Assembly (NCBI GenBank): GCA_035048485.1
Contig: CM068581.1
Span: 8,011,430-8,075,429, forward strand
Length of the DNA stretch: 64,000 nucleotides
Direction of reading: 5' to 3'
From: Pteria penguin
Taxonomy: Eukaryota; Mollusca; Bivalvia; Pterioida; Pteriidae
The notes beneath the pieces were generated by a model. That model had not been told where the DNA came from and did no database searches. It saw only the letters and a program-made list of their open reading frames with translations. Positions 1 through 10,670 of the stretch are shown piece by piece (position 1 is the first letter of the stretch; each line of letters opens with the position of its first letter). Position numbers and translations under genes: made by a program.

Positions 1-439
1 CTTGGAAGATGATTGGCAATGATACAAAGCTTTGGTAGTTTAGGGCTGTATATTTCCAGAACAAAGCTGCAATTTCTCTAACGTCGATTATGGAGGAATT
101 CAAGGTTACAAAGGTCAGACAGTTAAATCATGCTGAGGGATAGTAGAAACGACAAGTTACAAACTGCAAAGATGAACTTCAGTAGAAAAGACAAGGTACT
201 AGGTGCATCACATCAGATCTGGTTGTCAATGGTCAGCAAAGAAAATGGTGCAAGAGGGAGAGTCAGGCTTGAGACATGGTAACATCATAGGCAATATAGC
301 AGTGGGATGGCAGGGGCTTGGTGTAACAACAACAGTAAGATGAGGAGCAACATCCGATGAAGAGATGAGACAACTGGCACCTGGAGAATGATAGAGGAAC
401 CAAGCTGCAAACTCTGTGGCAGATTGGCTAATTTGGAAC
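1..439. other. no supported gene
   Basis: No gene, RNA or clear repeat border is visible. A 71-codon minus-strand open frame at 226-441 lacks any recognisable motif. The block together with 842-1609 could be one degraded sequence later interrupted by the MITE at 449-832, but I could not identify it. Confidence 0.4.
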
Positions 440-448
440 ACATTCTGT

Positions 449-832
449 CAATCTGATTAAAACCATATCTTTATTCCGCTTCTCTATTTGTCCCAAAGCG
501 GATAAAGATCTGGCGATAACCCGTAAGAGGTCATGTTCTGGTGAATTCTGATGACGTTTCAGTGACCGAAACCGTTATTTCCCATTGCCAATCAATGTCT
601 AGGCTAGGCACGTGATAGTTATGCAATATGTAACAAACACTGTTCAAAAACTACCTTGTGGGTCACGCATGCTGAGGATGTTAATTTCATTCCTAGGAAT
701 TTGTAGGCGATCCACTGATTGACTGGAAATCAGAGTTCACCAGAACATGACCCCTTACGGAGTTTTGCCAGATCTTTATCCGCAATGGGACAAATAGAGA
801 AGCGGAATAAAGATATGGTTTTAATCAGATTG
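449..832. mobile_element. MULE-like MITE, copy 1
   Basis: A 384-bp non-coding element with long imperfect terminal inverted repeats. The left end starts CAATCTGATTAAAACCATAT and the right end is its reverse complement; similarity continues inward for roughly 100 bp. It is flanked by a perfect 9-bp direct repeat, ACATTCTGT, at 440-448 and 833-841. Long inverted repeats plus 9-bp duplications are typical of Mutator-like (MULE) elements, so the superfamily is inferred. There is no transposase. A second copy lies at 1619-1989, with its own, different 9-bp duplication. Confidence 0.85.
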
Positions 833-841
833 ACATTCTGT

Positions 842-1609
842 CTTCATGCTTGGTGGCTTTGACAGATGGATGGTATTAGTGGCACCATGACAAGGTTTTA
901 TCTGTTCTTGCAGATACATTTGAGAGGAGCAGGAAAAAGCCTATGAGGGACAAAGGAGGCTTGAAATTTGTAAACTTTGTCAGTGTCAGAGAGTAAAGAA
1001 CTGAAATGGTGTGGAAGAGAGTGAAATACTGGATACTTCAGGAGAATGGCAGCTGCTAGCAGATCTCAAAGGCTGCATGCAATGTCCACAAGATATAGCA
1101 GTCACCAATCAAAGGCCAAGCATTGTAATTTAGTCAGCGAGAAAAATGATCATGCCACAACGTGCAGAAGCAGATCAAGTACCAAAATGTGGTGGTAGAA
1201 TGTCTGCAGCCATGATGGAAAGCGATGCCTTGAAGTGGAGGTGGGATGACATGGCTTTGTTGGGCAATCTATGTGGAGGACTCTGTGGGACATTTGTATC
1301 ACTGGTGCAGAGGGGCATAAGCTGATCAGACCTCTATGCAGAGAAGCATCTATGTAGCTGTAGAGGAAGAGAGAAGAGTAGTTAAAAGTGCAATACTAAC
1401 CACATCTTTTGAATGTAGACACTCTATAGAAACATGCCAAGTGTGTTGCAATTATCATGAGTGATGAGCGGACACCACAGTGGCAAATCTCTGGAGGTTG
1501 TAGTGGACAGTGCCAAAACAACAAAGGAAGGGGGATCTACCTGATGAACAAGCTGTATCAACACCTTCAACATGTATACAGGTAATTTATTGTTTAACAA
1601 AAAAGGTTA
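842..1609. other. no supported gene between two MITE copies
   Basis: No gene is supported. The minus strand has a stretch free of stops for a few dozen codons around 1140-1330, but with no recognisable motif or start. It may be a degraded mobile element. Confidence 0.3.
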
Positions 1610-1618
1610 GTAAAAGAA

Positions 1619-1989
1619 CAATCTGATTAAAACCGTATCTTTATTCTGCTTCTCTATTTGTCCCATTGCCAAAAAAGATCTGGTGAAATTCCGTAAGGTG
1701 AACTTTGATGATGTTTCAGTTACCGAAACCGTTATTTCCCATTGCCAATCAATGACTCGGCTAGGCACGTGATAGTGACACAATATGTAACAAACACTGT
1801 TCAAACAAACACCTTGTGGGTCACGCACACTGGGGATGTTAATTTCATTCCTAGGAATTTGTAGCTGATCCACTGATTGGCTGAAAACCAGAGTTCACTA
1901 GAACATGACCCCTTTCAGGGTTTCGCAAGATCTTTACCCGCAATAGGACAAATAAAGAAACAGAATAAAGATATGGTTTTAACAGACTG
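1619..1989. mobile_element. MULE-like MITE, copy 2
   Basis: A 371-bp relative of the element at 449-832 in the same orientation. It shares the end CAATCTGATTAAAACC and an internal core (CCGAAACCGTTATTTCCCAT and following). It is flanked by a perfect 9-bp duplication, GTAAAAGAA, at 1610-1618 and 1990-1998. Its right inverted repeat has more substitutions (ends CAGACTG instead of CAGATTG), so the copies diverged after insertion. The 88-codon minus-strand open frame over it is part of the repeat, not a gene. Confidence 0.85.
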
Positions 1990-2267
1990 GTAAAAGAAAG
2001 TCATGTTTTCAAATTATTTTTCTCATTACATTTAATACAGCATCAGAAAAGCCAGGCTTTCTTCTTTTCTTTCCTTCATTTCATACACATCGTGAGGTAC
2101 ATATACCGGTACTCAAGTCTGGGCAAGGTAGTGTGAAACTCAAAGATACTTGAATTTCTATGGTTTTTTGCCCTACCAGTCCCTGATGTTTGAATAGTTA
2201 ATAATAGCACAGTTGCATTTGCAGCAGATATATTCAAGAGTATGAAAAAGTTACAATGCCAGTAACA

Positions 2268-2376
2268 AAGAAGAACACTCTGTCATGAACTTTTGATTAC
2301 TTAGCCTTTTTCAAGTTACAAAATGATTGAAAAAGGTGAAGTAGCTGAAAATTTGTGACAGAGTGCTCTTCTTCTT
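2268..2376. repeat. long imperfect hairpin
   Basis: Two arms of roughly 45-50 nt pair around a short loop. The outer part is AAGAACACTCTGTCA against TGACAGAGTGCTCTT, and the inner part is CCTTTTTCAA against TTGAAAAAGG. This may be a short foldback MITE or a hairpin-forming transcript; nothing here decides between them. Confidence 0.6.
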
Positions 2377-4104
2377 ATCATTATTATAATTAGTGTACTT
2401 CCCTCTGGAAGTCTGAGAGAGATTCCAGTAACAAAGTGTTGGTGGTCACTTCGGATCTAGAGTTATACAGCATAAATCAAGCATATTTGGACATTATTTG
2501 CATTCTATTGTACAATAATAGGTAAAGATAAAACATTTTCTTTAAAAAGTAAAGAAGTATTCCATGTGGTAACCTGCATGTAGATCTGTCATTTCATGGA
2601 ACAATGCTTACTTCATCTAAGAGATGCACACTCATTCAAATTATGTGTATCTCTGATATTCACAATCTAATAGACTAATACTATTAGATACATGTAAGCA
2701 GTACTTCATTAATATACTGATACCAGATAAAGTAAAATAAGACAAAATCTGCTTAATTCAAAGTCAGCATTACAGAACTAAAAACAAATAACACAACATA
2801 AGATTTAATTAAAAGCTTTAGACAGACATTAAAGCATATATAGTACAGTCAGCATGGAATTTGGAAAATCCACAAGCGCTGACGGGACGCCAAGGCAATG
2901 CGGCTGACAGTCTGTTGACTGCAGTATAAATTGTCCACTTGACCCTATCACAAGCACACAATGCTGCCAGAGGGCAAGTGAACGTAATTGTACAGTAGAA
3001 AGATGTTAAATATTTTACGTGTAGAACTAACAATGAATAGGAGTGAATTAAAGACCTCATTTGTTTTATTACAAACACCACTATGACAAGCTCCCAGGAA
3101 AAATATTTCATTACACATTTTCCAAAAAGGAATAATGAGTCTGTATTTTTGACAATTAGTGTCATGAGTTATGAGAACCTGTAGGAATTTACTTTATCTT
3201 TAAAGATGTGTACAGTGCAACTGTTTTCATTTTCTCTATACTTTGGATTGTTACTGCCTAATCCACATGTACTGGACTATAGGAATTTAAATGCCTATAT
3301 CTGAGTGAATGTGTTGATATTTCCAGTTCATTTACACAAGACGATCTCTTTTATGAGTTATAGTTGATAAGGGTCTAAGGAATCTCAGACTGCACTAGCT
3401 TTTGAAAGCTACTAATTATAATTTTGAGTATAGATATTAATTGCAATGTTTAATAAAAATAAACACATACCAACAGTTACAATAATTTTAAGGACAGTAA
3501 CGACGAACATTTATAATCATTATTACCTTGTTTGCCCTTAAGCTTATACCCTTTAATTAACTTAGATCGTTTCTTTCGTTTATATATTACCAAAAGTCGG
3601 AATAATCATTGCCGAAAAAAGACATTTCTGAACACAAAAACAATTTAAAATATGTGATAATTGTCAATTGATTCTATACTGGCGAAGGACCAGTCCCCCG
3701 GCTAAGAGCAGTTACCGGCTATGTTATTAAGGGTATTCAAAACATGAATTGACAAAATTTTCATATGTACATGTAAAATTAAGCATTCTATATATTGCAG
3801 ACAATCATGTGAAAAAATCCCCTAAATTCATGTGTCAAAACCAAAATTACATAGTAGCCAGTAACTGGTCTTAGCTGGTAACTGGTACACTACCAGTATG
3901 GGATTCTTGATGCTACTTATGTAATAATAATTTCAGTGAAAACGTACATCAAAATTAAATCTCCGTTTTGGACATAATATCTGTATAGCAGACTAATTTT
4001 CTTATGAATGAGATAAACTTGTACATTCCACCATATTAATGATAGAGACTACTGTTGGCTGCATTATTATTAATTAATACATGTATATAACTAGGTCATT
4101 ATGA
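2377..4104. other. AT-rich stretch, no supported gene
   Basis: No coding pattern is supported. A 115-codon minus-strand open frame at 2818-3165 has mixed hydrophobic content but no motif and no splice context. The part from about 3776 is repeated in inverted orientation near 4937-5060. Confidence 0.4.
3776..3900. repeat. diverged repeat, inverted partner near 4937-5060
   Basis: GCAGACAATCATGTGA... and CCAGTAACTGGTCTTAGCTGG recur, in reverse complement and with many substitutions, as the sequence around 4955-5050 (its complement reads GCAGACAATAACATGA and ACTGGTCTTAACTGGGAACT). The two copies flank the element at 4113-4823. They could be the ends of an older element into which that one inserted. 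Confidence 0.45.
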
Positions 4105-4112
4105 GTGTATAC

Positions 4113-4823
4113 TAAGGCTAGGAAGTTTAAATGTGTAACCGGTACCGTGTCGGTTACAGGCATTAAACGTTTAGCACATATTCAAACGTTTAAACGACGT
4201 TGACCAGAGTTACCTCGCTTGTATATGTGATACTGTTACAAAGCTGCGTTTGTCTCTAAAGTACAACACAGTTGACAAACTTACATTTTTGAATAAGAAA
4301 TTCAAGCGATACGAAAGAGTTCCTGAGGCGAATCTGACACCTGAGGTTCCTCTACTCATTAAAAAAGAGCGTGATTCGGGTGAACATGAACATACTCCAT
4401 AAACTTCTTCAATACCCGATTTACGTACCCTACCAGCTACCGACGGAAATGGCAGATTGCTAGAGCAAGTGAAATTTCTGATATTTCTGACCTCTTGTTC
4501 AATTCAGTATTCTTCACTTCAGCATCTGTTAATTCTAATGTTTGAAGTTTATTAAATATCTACAGCTGAATTTATTTCATGTCCTGTATTGATGCTGGAC
4601 ACATACGATCTTTGTGCAGGTTTTAAAGGACCATAGCCTCAAACATTGGAAAACCACAATAATGTGTAAGTTTATAGGTGTCAATAAATATTTCAAGGAT
4701 GAGGGCTTAAGGATTTATGACGATATAATAACACAATAGAGAAGAGGGCCGATTAAACAGCACCGTTTTGGTTAATGCTTTCCGTTTAAACTTTTAATGA
4801 TATTGGTAAACGTCCGAGCCTTA
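4113..4823. mobile_element. hAT-like DNA element with 8-bp target duplication
   Basis: A 711-bp element with inverted ends (TAAGGCTAGGAAGTTTAAA on the left, the complement of TAAGGCTCGGACGTTTACC on the right). It is bounded by a perfect 8-bp direct repeat, GTGTATAC, at 4105-4112 and 4824-4831. Eight-base duplications fit hAT elements and some other superfamilies, so the class is tentative. The interior is not obviously a hAT transposase but includes a 75-codon open segment (4175-4402). Confidence 0.75.
4175..4402 (+). pseudogene. open coding-like segment inside the 4113-4823 element
   Basis: A stop-to-stop frame of 75 codons without an ATG, ending in TAA. It has a protein-like composition: charged, with a segment around residues 38-50 rich in K, R and aromatics, and a PEVPLLIKKERDSG motif near residues 57-70. 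I do not recognise the family. It may be a remnant of the element's own protein or a captured host exon. The absence of a start codon and the small element size suggest it is not functional alone. Confidence 0.35.
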
Positions 4824-4831
4824 GTGTATAC

Positions 4832-6974
4832 TGACCACGCTCTAACGTCCATGCTGCCCACTGAATAATGGTTGAATTGCTAATCACACATAAAAATTCA
4901 GCCAATAAAGCGTGGAAATCTAGTGGTAACAAAAGCCATACTGTATTATTACCAATCTGCAGTTCCCAGTTAAGACCAGTTCCCAGTTGAATTGATTCTT
5001 TACTTCAAAACCTGAATTTATGAGTTTTCGTCATGTTATTGTCTGCAAATCATTAGGCACCTACCAATATGATTATGGCCTTAGTTAAGTTTAGGGGACT
5101 GGGGTTACATAGGCTAAAATATTCCGTGATATATCAAATAAATTTTACCGTACCTTATTTGCTAGTGTTATATTCAAGTGTTTTGTGCTGCAGGCCAATG
5201 TGATTAGAAAAGATGGGGAAAATTGCAGTCAAACAGATGAATGATAGGCAAACCGTCTGCCATTTTGGTTTGTTTACATCTAGGCACATTTGAGAATAAG
5301 TTGCGTATCTAAAGAGCACCAGCTGGCTTTCTCAACGTCACAATGCATTCTGACGCAATAACAATCATGTTTTTTTCGTCACGTAAAAGCACATGATTAT
5401 GTTCTAAGACATATGTTCTAATGTTATTTCACTTGACTTCAATCTCTGAGAATGGATGCCTTACAATCATTTGGTTCTGTGACGGACCACATTTCCATGA
5501 TTGGGTAGTTACTCACACATATGGAGCAAGGAGGTTGTGAAGAAAGGCAAGTAATGCAATGACATGAATCTCCAGCAGAGGACACTCGGTCCTGAGGGGT
5601 CGACAAAATTCTTCGAAAAGTAGTCAATTCTCCGAATGTAACAAAAGTAAACATGAGAAACTACAGAACAGTACTATCTTAACACTCATTTTACAAAAAA
5701 AGTGTCCAAAAATCTTGATTTTTGGGTTTTATTAACCCCTGTTCCCTTATCTCTTTTGAGATTCTTGCAAGTGGCCGTTTTATTATGCTGTCATTTCTGG
5801 TGAGTGGCAATAGTAAATGGCAGCATAATAAAACAGCCACGTGCAAGAATCTCAAGACCCTAAAACTTAAATAAGGCCATGATTAAATATGAAAATTTGA
5901 AAATTCACATTTTGAATACTCTCTATAACGTAGTTGGTCATGACCAGTATAAAAACTTAAATATTTGTAACATATTTGATTTATGACGCTATTTACTCAA
6001 CACTTCACTGCTGGGAATTGGAACTGGAACTTGATCGGCGACAAGTTTTATCATGTATTTTCGATGTTTACGTCTAATTTCTACATTTCACCAAACGCAA
6101 ACATTATCAAAATTACCTACATGAGAAAAATAAATGTGTCCTGAGTAAACACGACACTGTTGATTAATTGTTATAACAAACAACCATGGCGATTATCTAA
6201 AAATGTTGGGCCACTCATTCAAAAATATGTCATCGCCGCCATTTTTCATGTAAACAGCAACAAGGCATATATGGCCTAAGACTGTTTCGGTACAAAGTCA
6301 CTTCGTATATAATAACAAGATGTTTCGGTGGTTCAAATTGGTTGACGTACACATATATAGACGTTTCGGACCATCGTTTTGGTACATAACATCTGAAAAA
6401 AAAAGCCAGATTTCAAAATCGATCTAGAAAACGTTTTAATCTCATTCAAATTTATTGACATTACAAAACAAAACTTTACTGTATAGAGCTATTTGTGCCG
6501 AATTTTCATGATTAGAAATCATCGTCAAATAAATTAAATTAAAGCTGTTCAAGGTTATTCTGTTTATATAATTCTAAGAGTATTTTAAATGTAACGAAGA
6601 AAATGATAATTGTGAACAAAATTAATAGATCATTGTTTATGATATACAGATAGCTGAAATATAACTTGATAATTGTATTTCATATAAGAGTCTCACTCAT
6701 GATCATTACATGTAACTGTTGAATAATCATGCATGATATGAATACAGGGATGGTAAAACGGGGGCACCATTTCGAAGATCATGCAGTGCTGTAGCAGTAA
6801 TTCGCGGACAGATAAATAGATTAATAAATTAAGAAAACCAAAAGCGATGAGACGATTGTGTATTCTTATATGATAATACCGTCGTTATCATGACTTTAGA
6901 GGGTAGTTCAAAAAAGGGGGATCTTGAATTTCATATCGTTTTCGTATCGTGATAAATATCATGCAGCTCATAAT
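4832..6974. other. AT-rich stretch, no supported gene
   Basis: No gene is supported. It includes the inverted partner of the 3776-3900 repeat, a hairpin at 5758-5853, and around 6250-6400 a segment with the recurring word TTTCGG and GGTACATAAC, which reappears inverted near 10,435-10,520. Confidence 0.4.
5758..5853. repeat. 39-nt-arm hairpin
   Basis: The arm beginning GAGATTCTTGCAAGTGGCCG (5758-5796) pairs with the arm ending GCCACGTGCAAGAATCTC (5815-5853), with only a few mismatches and an 18-nt loop. A foldback MITE or structured RNA is possible. No target duplication was found. Confidence 0.7.
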
Positions 6975-6979
6975 CTGAT

Positions 6980-7089
6980 CAGTGGCGGATCCAGGATTTC
7001 CGAAAAAGGGGGCATTTTTGGTGTGAAATCTTGATTTTTAGTAATAAATATGTTACGAAAAGGGGGGGGGCGCTTTAAATCCGCCACTG
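6980..7089. mobile_element. CAGTGGCGG MITE, copy 1
   Basis: A 110-bp element with inverted ends CAGTGGCGGATC / CCGCCACTG and an internal G-run. It is flanked by a 5-bp duplication, CTGAT, at 6975-6979 and 7090-7094. A related copy with its own 5-bp duplication is at 49,125-49,266. The CAGTGGCGG end is typical of hAT-type non-autonomous elements; 5-bp rather than 8-bp duplications suggest a separate lineage (inference). Confidence 0.75.
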
Positions 7090-7513
7090 CTGATAAAGTG
7101 ATGACACGTGGTCCATTAATAGAGTGTTCCCATACAACCCAGTTTTACTGAAATCAGCATGTAGCTATTGTTTATAAATCAACAGAAGAATGACATAAAT
7201 TTATAAAATGTGGAAATGGATGGAGTGTAGATAATACATAATACAGTCTAATGATCAATTTAAATTTTATAAATATACATATACATAATTATTAAACATA
7301 TAGTCATTCTATATACAAACACTTAAATTTAAAATTAATTTAATTTTCTTTTACACCTATATCATTCTAAACATGCTGGTTTCTTTTTATGTAGTGCTAT
7401 ATTTAATTATTTTAACTGTAACTGTCCATCTATACCATATATAATGCTATTTTTATCTTATTTGTGAATACCTGTACTTGTCTCAGTGTGATATAATTGT
7501 CTTATTTATGCCT

Positions 7514-7653
7514 TTTATCTTGAATGAATATTATTATTATTATTATTATTATTACTATTAAATCATAGAGACATATATATACATATCTGTATATATGTCT
7601 CTGACTTCATGATCATGAATTCAAATTATGCATCACGCTCTTGTTCTTGATTT

Positions 7654-7696
<43 letters not shown>

Positions 7697-7700
7697 TCTA
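7514..7700. repeat. (ATT)n and (TTTA)n microsatellites
   Basis: An ATT run at about 7530-7560 and a TTTA run at about 7650-7697, separated by a palindrome centred near 7587 (AGAGACATATAT...ATATATGTCTCT). The open frame that begins in the TTTA run is a repeat translation joined to a LINE remnant. Confidence 0.85.
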
Positions 7701-7764
7701 TTTTTTGTACAATCAAGGACTTATAAACAAGATTCTTACATGTTTGTCAATTTCGATAAAGTAT

Positions 7765-8392
7765 TGAATTTGAAAACAATCCGAATACCAACAACAAGGA
7801 GGAATGTATACCGGTTCTCTTTCTTCCCACGCACCATCAGGCATTGGAATAAACTACCGTCATCAGTAACATCATCCCATCCTGTTCTTTGGAGGAGTAC
7901 CGGACAGCACTCGGCAACTTACCACCAGCTCAGTTTAGTACAGAGTGAGGAATTAAGATTTTATTGTTTTAATTGAGACACCCTGACCTTTAAACACAAC
8001 TAACCGGGCCTTCTAACTAGCGCAACGCGAAAAGGGGTCCAGACCCAGAAACCTAATAAACCCGAGCACACACAAAACTTTCTACATGTACCTCACTCAT
8101 GCACCACTTGTCTCTAACAGGAGCCTTCCAACTAGCGTATCGCAAAAAGGGGCTCCCCTCTCATCTAACATTAAAAACCTTACTATCAATACCCAACACT
8201 TCTAACTAGCGAAACGCGAAAAGGGGCTCATCTTTTCCCTCTAAAACCTTACTCCCCCACCTTTTTTTTTTTTTTTTTTATTTATTTATTTATTTTTTTT
8301 TTGGACTGCCTTCTGAGGCTTTTATCTTGACTGCCACATGAAGTATGACACTCATTTATGAGTACACTTCGTGAAGAAAGAAGAAGAAAACA
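7765..8392 (+). mobile_element. LINE 3' end, truncated copy 1
   Basis: The translated start (around 7790-7860) reads VYRFSFFPRTIRHWNKLPSS, matching the C-terminal end of the protein in the next copy. After a frameshift and stop comes a 3' untranslated region that ends CTGCCACATGAAGTAT...GAGTACACTTCGT plus a GAA-rich tail. Copy 2 ends with the same sequence. Everything upstream of the last ~60 codons is missing, as usual for 5'-truncated LINE insertions. Confidence 0.8.
8005..8236 (+). repeat. triplicated motif in the LINE 3' region
   Basis: The phrase CTTCTAACTAGCG..CGCGAAAAGGGG occurs three times (about 8008, 8126 and 8199), spaced 118 and 73 bp apart. Conservation of the core while spacers differ suggests a functional or structural unit in the LINE 3' untranslated region. 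Copy 2 lacks it. Confidence 0.7.
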
Positions 8393-10121
8393 GAAATAAT
8401 GATAAGAATATCACATGGATGCCAAACAAAGGTGCAAGTCCTTATCCAGCGATGCCTTCAATCCAAGTCAGCCAAGCAGGAGTCCACAAGTTACTCAGGA
8501 ACATCGACTCCCACAAAGCTACAGGACCAGATGGAATCCAAGCCAGGCTTCTACATGAGTATGCAGACCAAATAGCTCCAGCATTGACCAAAGTCTTCCA
8601 GATCTCATTGGATTCAGGCACCATCCCAGACGACTGGAGATCAGCTTCTATTGTTCCAGTGTACAAGAAAGGTGTTAAGCATCAGGCCTCCAACTACAGA
8701 CCAGTCTCCCTGACCTCCATCTCCTGTAAATTACTGGAACACATCATCCACAGCCAGGTAATGGACCACTTCGACCAGCACTATCCTCAGCAACAGTCAA
8801 CACGGCTTCAGATCCAAGCGTTCCTGTGAAACTCAGCTAGCCATCACCATAGACAGTATTGCCCGCACTTTAGACCAGGGGGGCCAAGTCGACATTGTTC
8901 TGCTAGACTTCTCGAAAGCATTTGACAAGGTGCCACATAAGAGATTGCTACATAAGCTGCAGTTCTATGGTGTACGAGACAACACTCTGCTATGGATTAA
9001 GGACTTCCTGAACAACAGACAACAACAAGTTCTTCTAGACGGCCATGCCTCATCTAGTGCAGATGTCCTGTCAGGAGTACCACAGGGAACAGTACTTGGC
9101 CCGCTGCTCTTCCTCACATTCATCAATGACCTCCCAGAAGCCACCAAGTCAGAAACCAGGTTGTTCGCAGATGATTGTTTACTGTACCGCCCGATCAACA
9201 ACACAGAGAACAGTAACAGGCTACAGCAAGACCTTACAGCACTTGAGAAGTGGGAAGAAGAATGGCAGATGACCTTCCATCCGGAGAAGTGCGTGGTCAT
9301 ACAGGTCTCATCAAAGCGGAAAACAATCAGTGCAGACTACAGACTACACAGCCATAAGTTAGAAGTAGTGGACTCGAGCAAGTACCTGGGAGTTACTATC
9401 AGCAGCAATATGAAGTGGAACAAGCACATTGATGCCATCACAGCGAAAGCCAATAGGACTCTAGGCTTCCTGAAGCGAAATCTCCGAGGTTGCAGAACAT
9501 CAGCACAGGTTAGAGCCTATGAAGCCATTGTACGTCCAACGCTGGAGTACGCTAGCTGCCTCCATATGGGACCCTCACACTAGCGGACAGATCAACCAGA
9601 TAGAGAAAGTCCAACGTAGAGCGGCACGATTCGCTAGAAGGAACTACTGGGATAGGAAAGCAGGCAGCGTCACCAACATGGTCAACTCCTTGGGATGGGA
9701 ACCGCTACAGATCAGAAGAGTAAAGATCCGCCTTCTGTTGCTATTCAAGATCCAGCACAATCTAGTGGCCATTCCAGCAGAACAATACCTAATCCAGACA
9801 GACACCAGGACAAGGGGACAACATACCTTTCGCATCCCAACAGCGAAAAAGGATGTATACCGTTTCTCCTTCTTCCCGCGAACCATCAGGGATTGGAACA
9901 GACTTCCATCAGCAATTACATCAGCATGTTCCTCGGAGGACTACAGGACTGCAATGGGCAACATACCACCTGCCCACTTCAGCTTAGGATGAGGACAAAA
10001 GATTTTAACTTTTTAACTGTATCATACTGCCCTGAGAGGCTTTTATCTTGACTGCCACATGAAGTATAACGCTCAACTTTTGAGTACACTTCGTATTGGA
10101 AGAAGAAGAAGAAGAAGAATT
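8393..10121 (+). mobile_element. non-LTR retrotransposon (CR1/jockey-type), 5'-truncated copy 2
   Basis: Begins directly after the GAA-rich tail of copy 1 and ends in the same 3' sequence followed by an (AGA)n tail. It carries most of a reverse transcriptase reading but no endonuclease domain, so it is truncated at the 5' side. Its position immediately after copy 1 could reflect insertion into that tail, or a larger tandem event. The motifs place it in the broad CR1/jockey group by general similarity; the exact clade is not determined. Confidence 0.88.
8410..9992 (+). pseudogene. LINE reverse transcriptase, broken by two frameshifts
   Basis: Three overlapping frames together cover a reverse transcriptase and its C-terminal extension. 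The first (to about 8800) has the fingers region with HKATGPDGI and NYRPVSLTS. A one-base shift near 8795-8805 moves to the second frame, which holds palm motif A (LLDFSKAFDKVPH), motif B (SGVPQGTVLGP) and catalytic motif C (LFADD, near 9160-9175). A second shift near 9555 moves to the last frame (WDPHTSGQ..., QRRAARF, VYRFSFFPRTIRDWNRLPS). The catalytic aspartates are intact, so decay is recent, but the copy cannot make a full protein. It would copy the element's RNA at a nicked chromosomal target. Confidence 0.88.
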
Positions 10122-10298
10122 ATTGGCAATGTCAATGTCGCAATTTGAAGTATTTTTAATATAACTTATGTTACCAATAACATTGCTAAGACTGTGATAT
10201 TCTTATTTTAGGGCCAGACATATATGTTTTCGTTCAGTCAGAGACATATATGTCTCTGGTTCAGCGCACAAAACATTAATCAATAGCAATGACAAGGA

Positions 10299-10375
10299 CT
10301 TATAAACTTGTTTATAAGTAAGGACCTATGAACTTTTTTATAAGTAAGGACTTATAAACTTGTTTATAAGTCCTT
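10299..10375. repeat. short direct and inverted repeats
   Basis: AAGGACTTATAAAC and its complement GTTTATAAGT recur four or five times in under 80 bp, making nested palindromes. A related word (AAGGACTTATAAACAAG) occurs upstream of the LINE pair near 7718, so the LINEs may sit inside an older repeat. Confidence 0.55.
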
Positions 10376-10619
10376 GGTAATGATGCATAAATACTGTAAA
10401 GAACAATTTTTACTAAAACATTTTAAATGAATGCCGTATGTTTTGAATCGTCTAACGTGTACCGAAATAGTTATGTACCCAAACGTCTCTGTACCGAAAT
10501 GTTCTGATTTTGATTTTAAAAAAGACAACTCGGAAACGGACATCTTTCATGATAAAATGAGGAAACGGTCATATAACAGATGAAATTGTAAAAGTTGCAT
10601 ACCCAACGTCTAAACTGTT

Positions 10620-10670
10620 ACCCTTCAAAAGACAGACAGAGAGAGAGAGAGAGAGAAAATAAATAAATAA
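10620..10670. repeat. (GA)n tract
   Basis: A short GACAGACAGAGAGAGAGAG microsatellite followed by an A/T-rich tail. Confidence 0.8.

Noticed and set aside
2818..3165. 115-codon minus-strand open frame
   Set aside because: No domain, signal peptide or splice context. An occasional frame of this size is expected in a 64-kb window.
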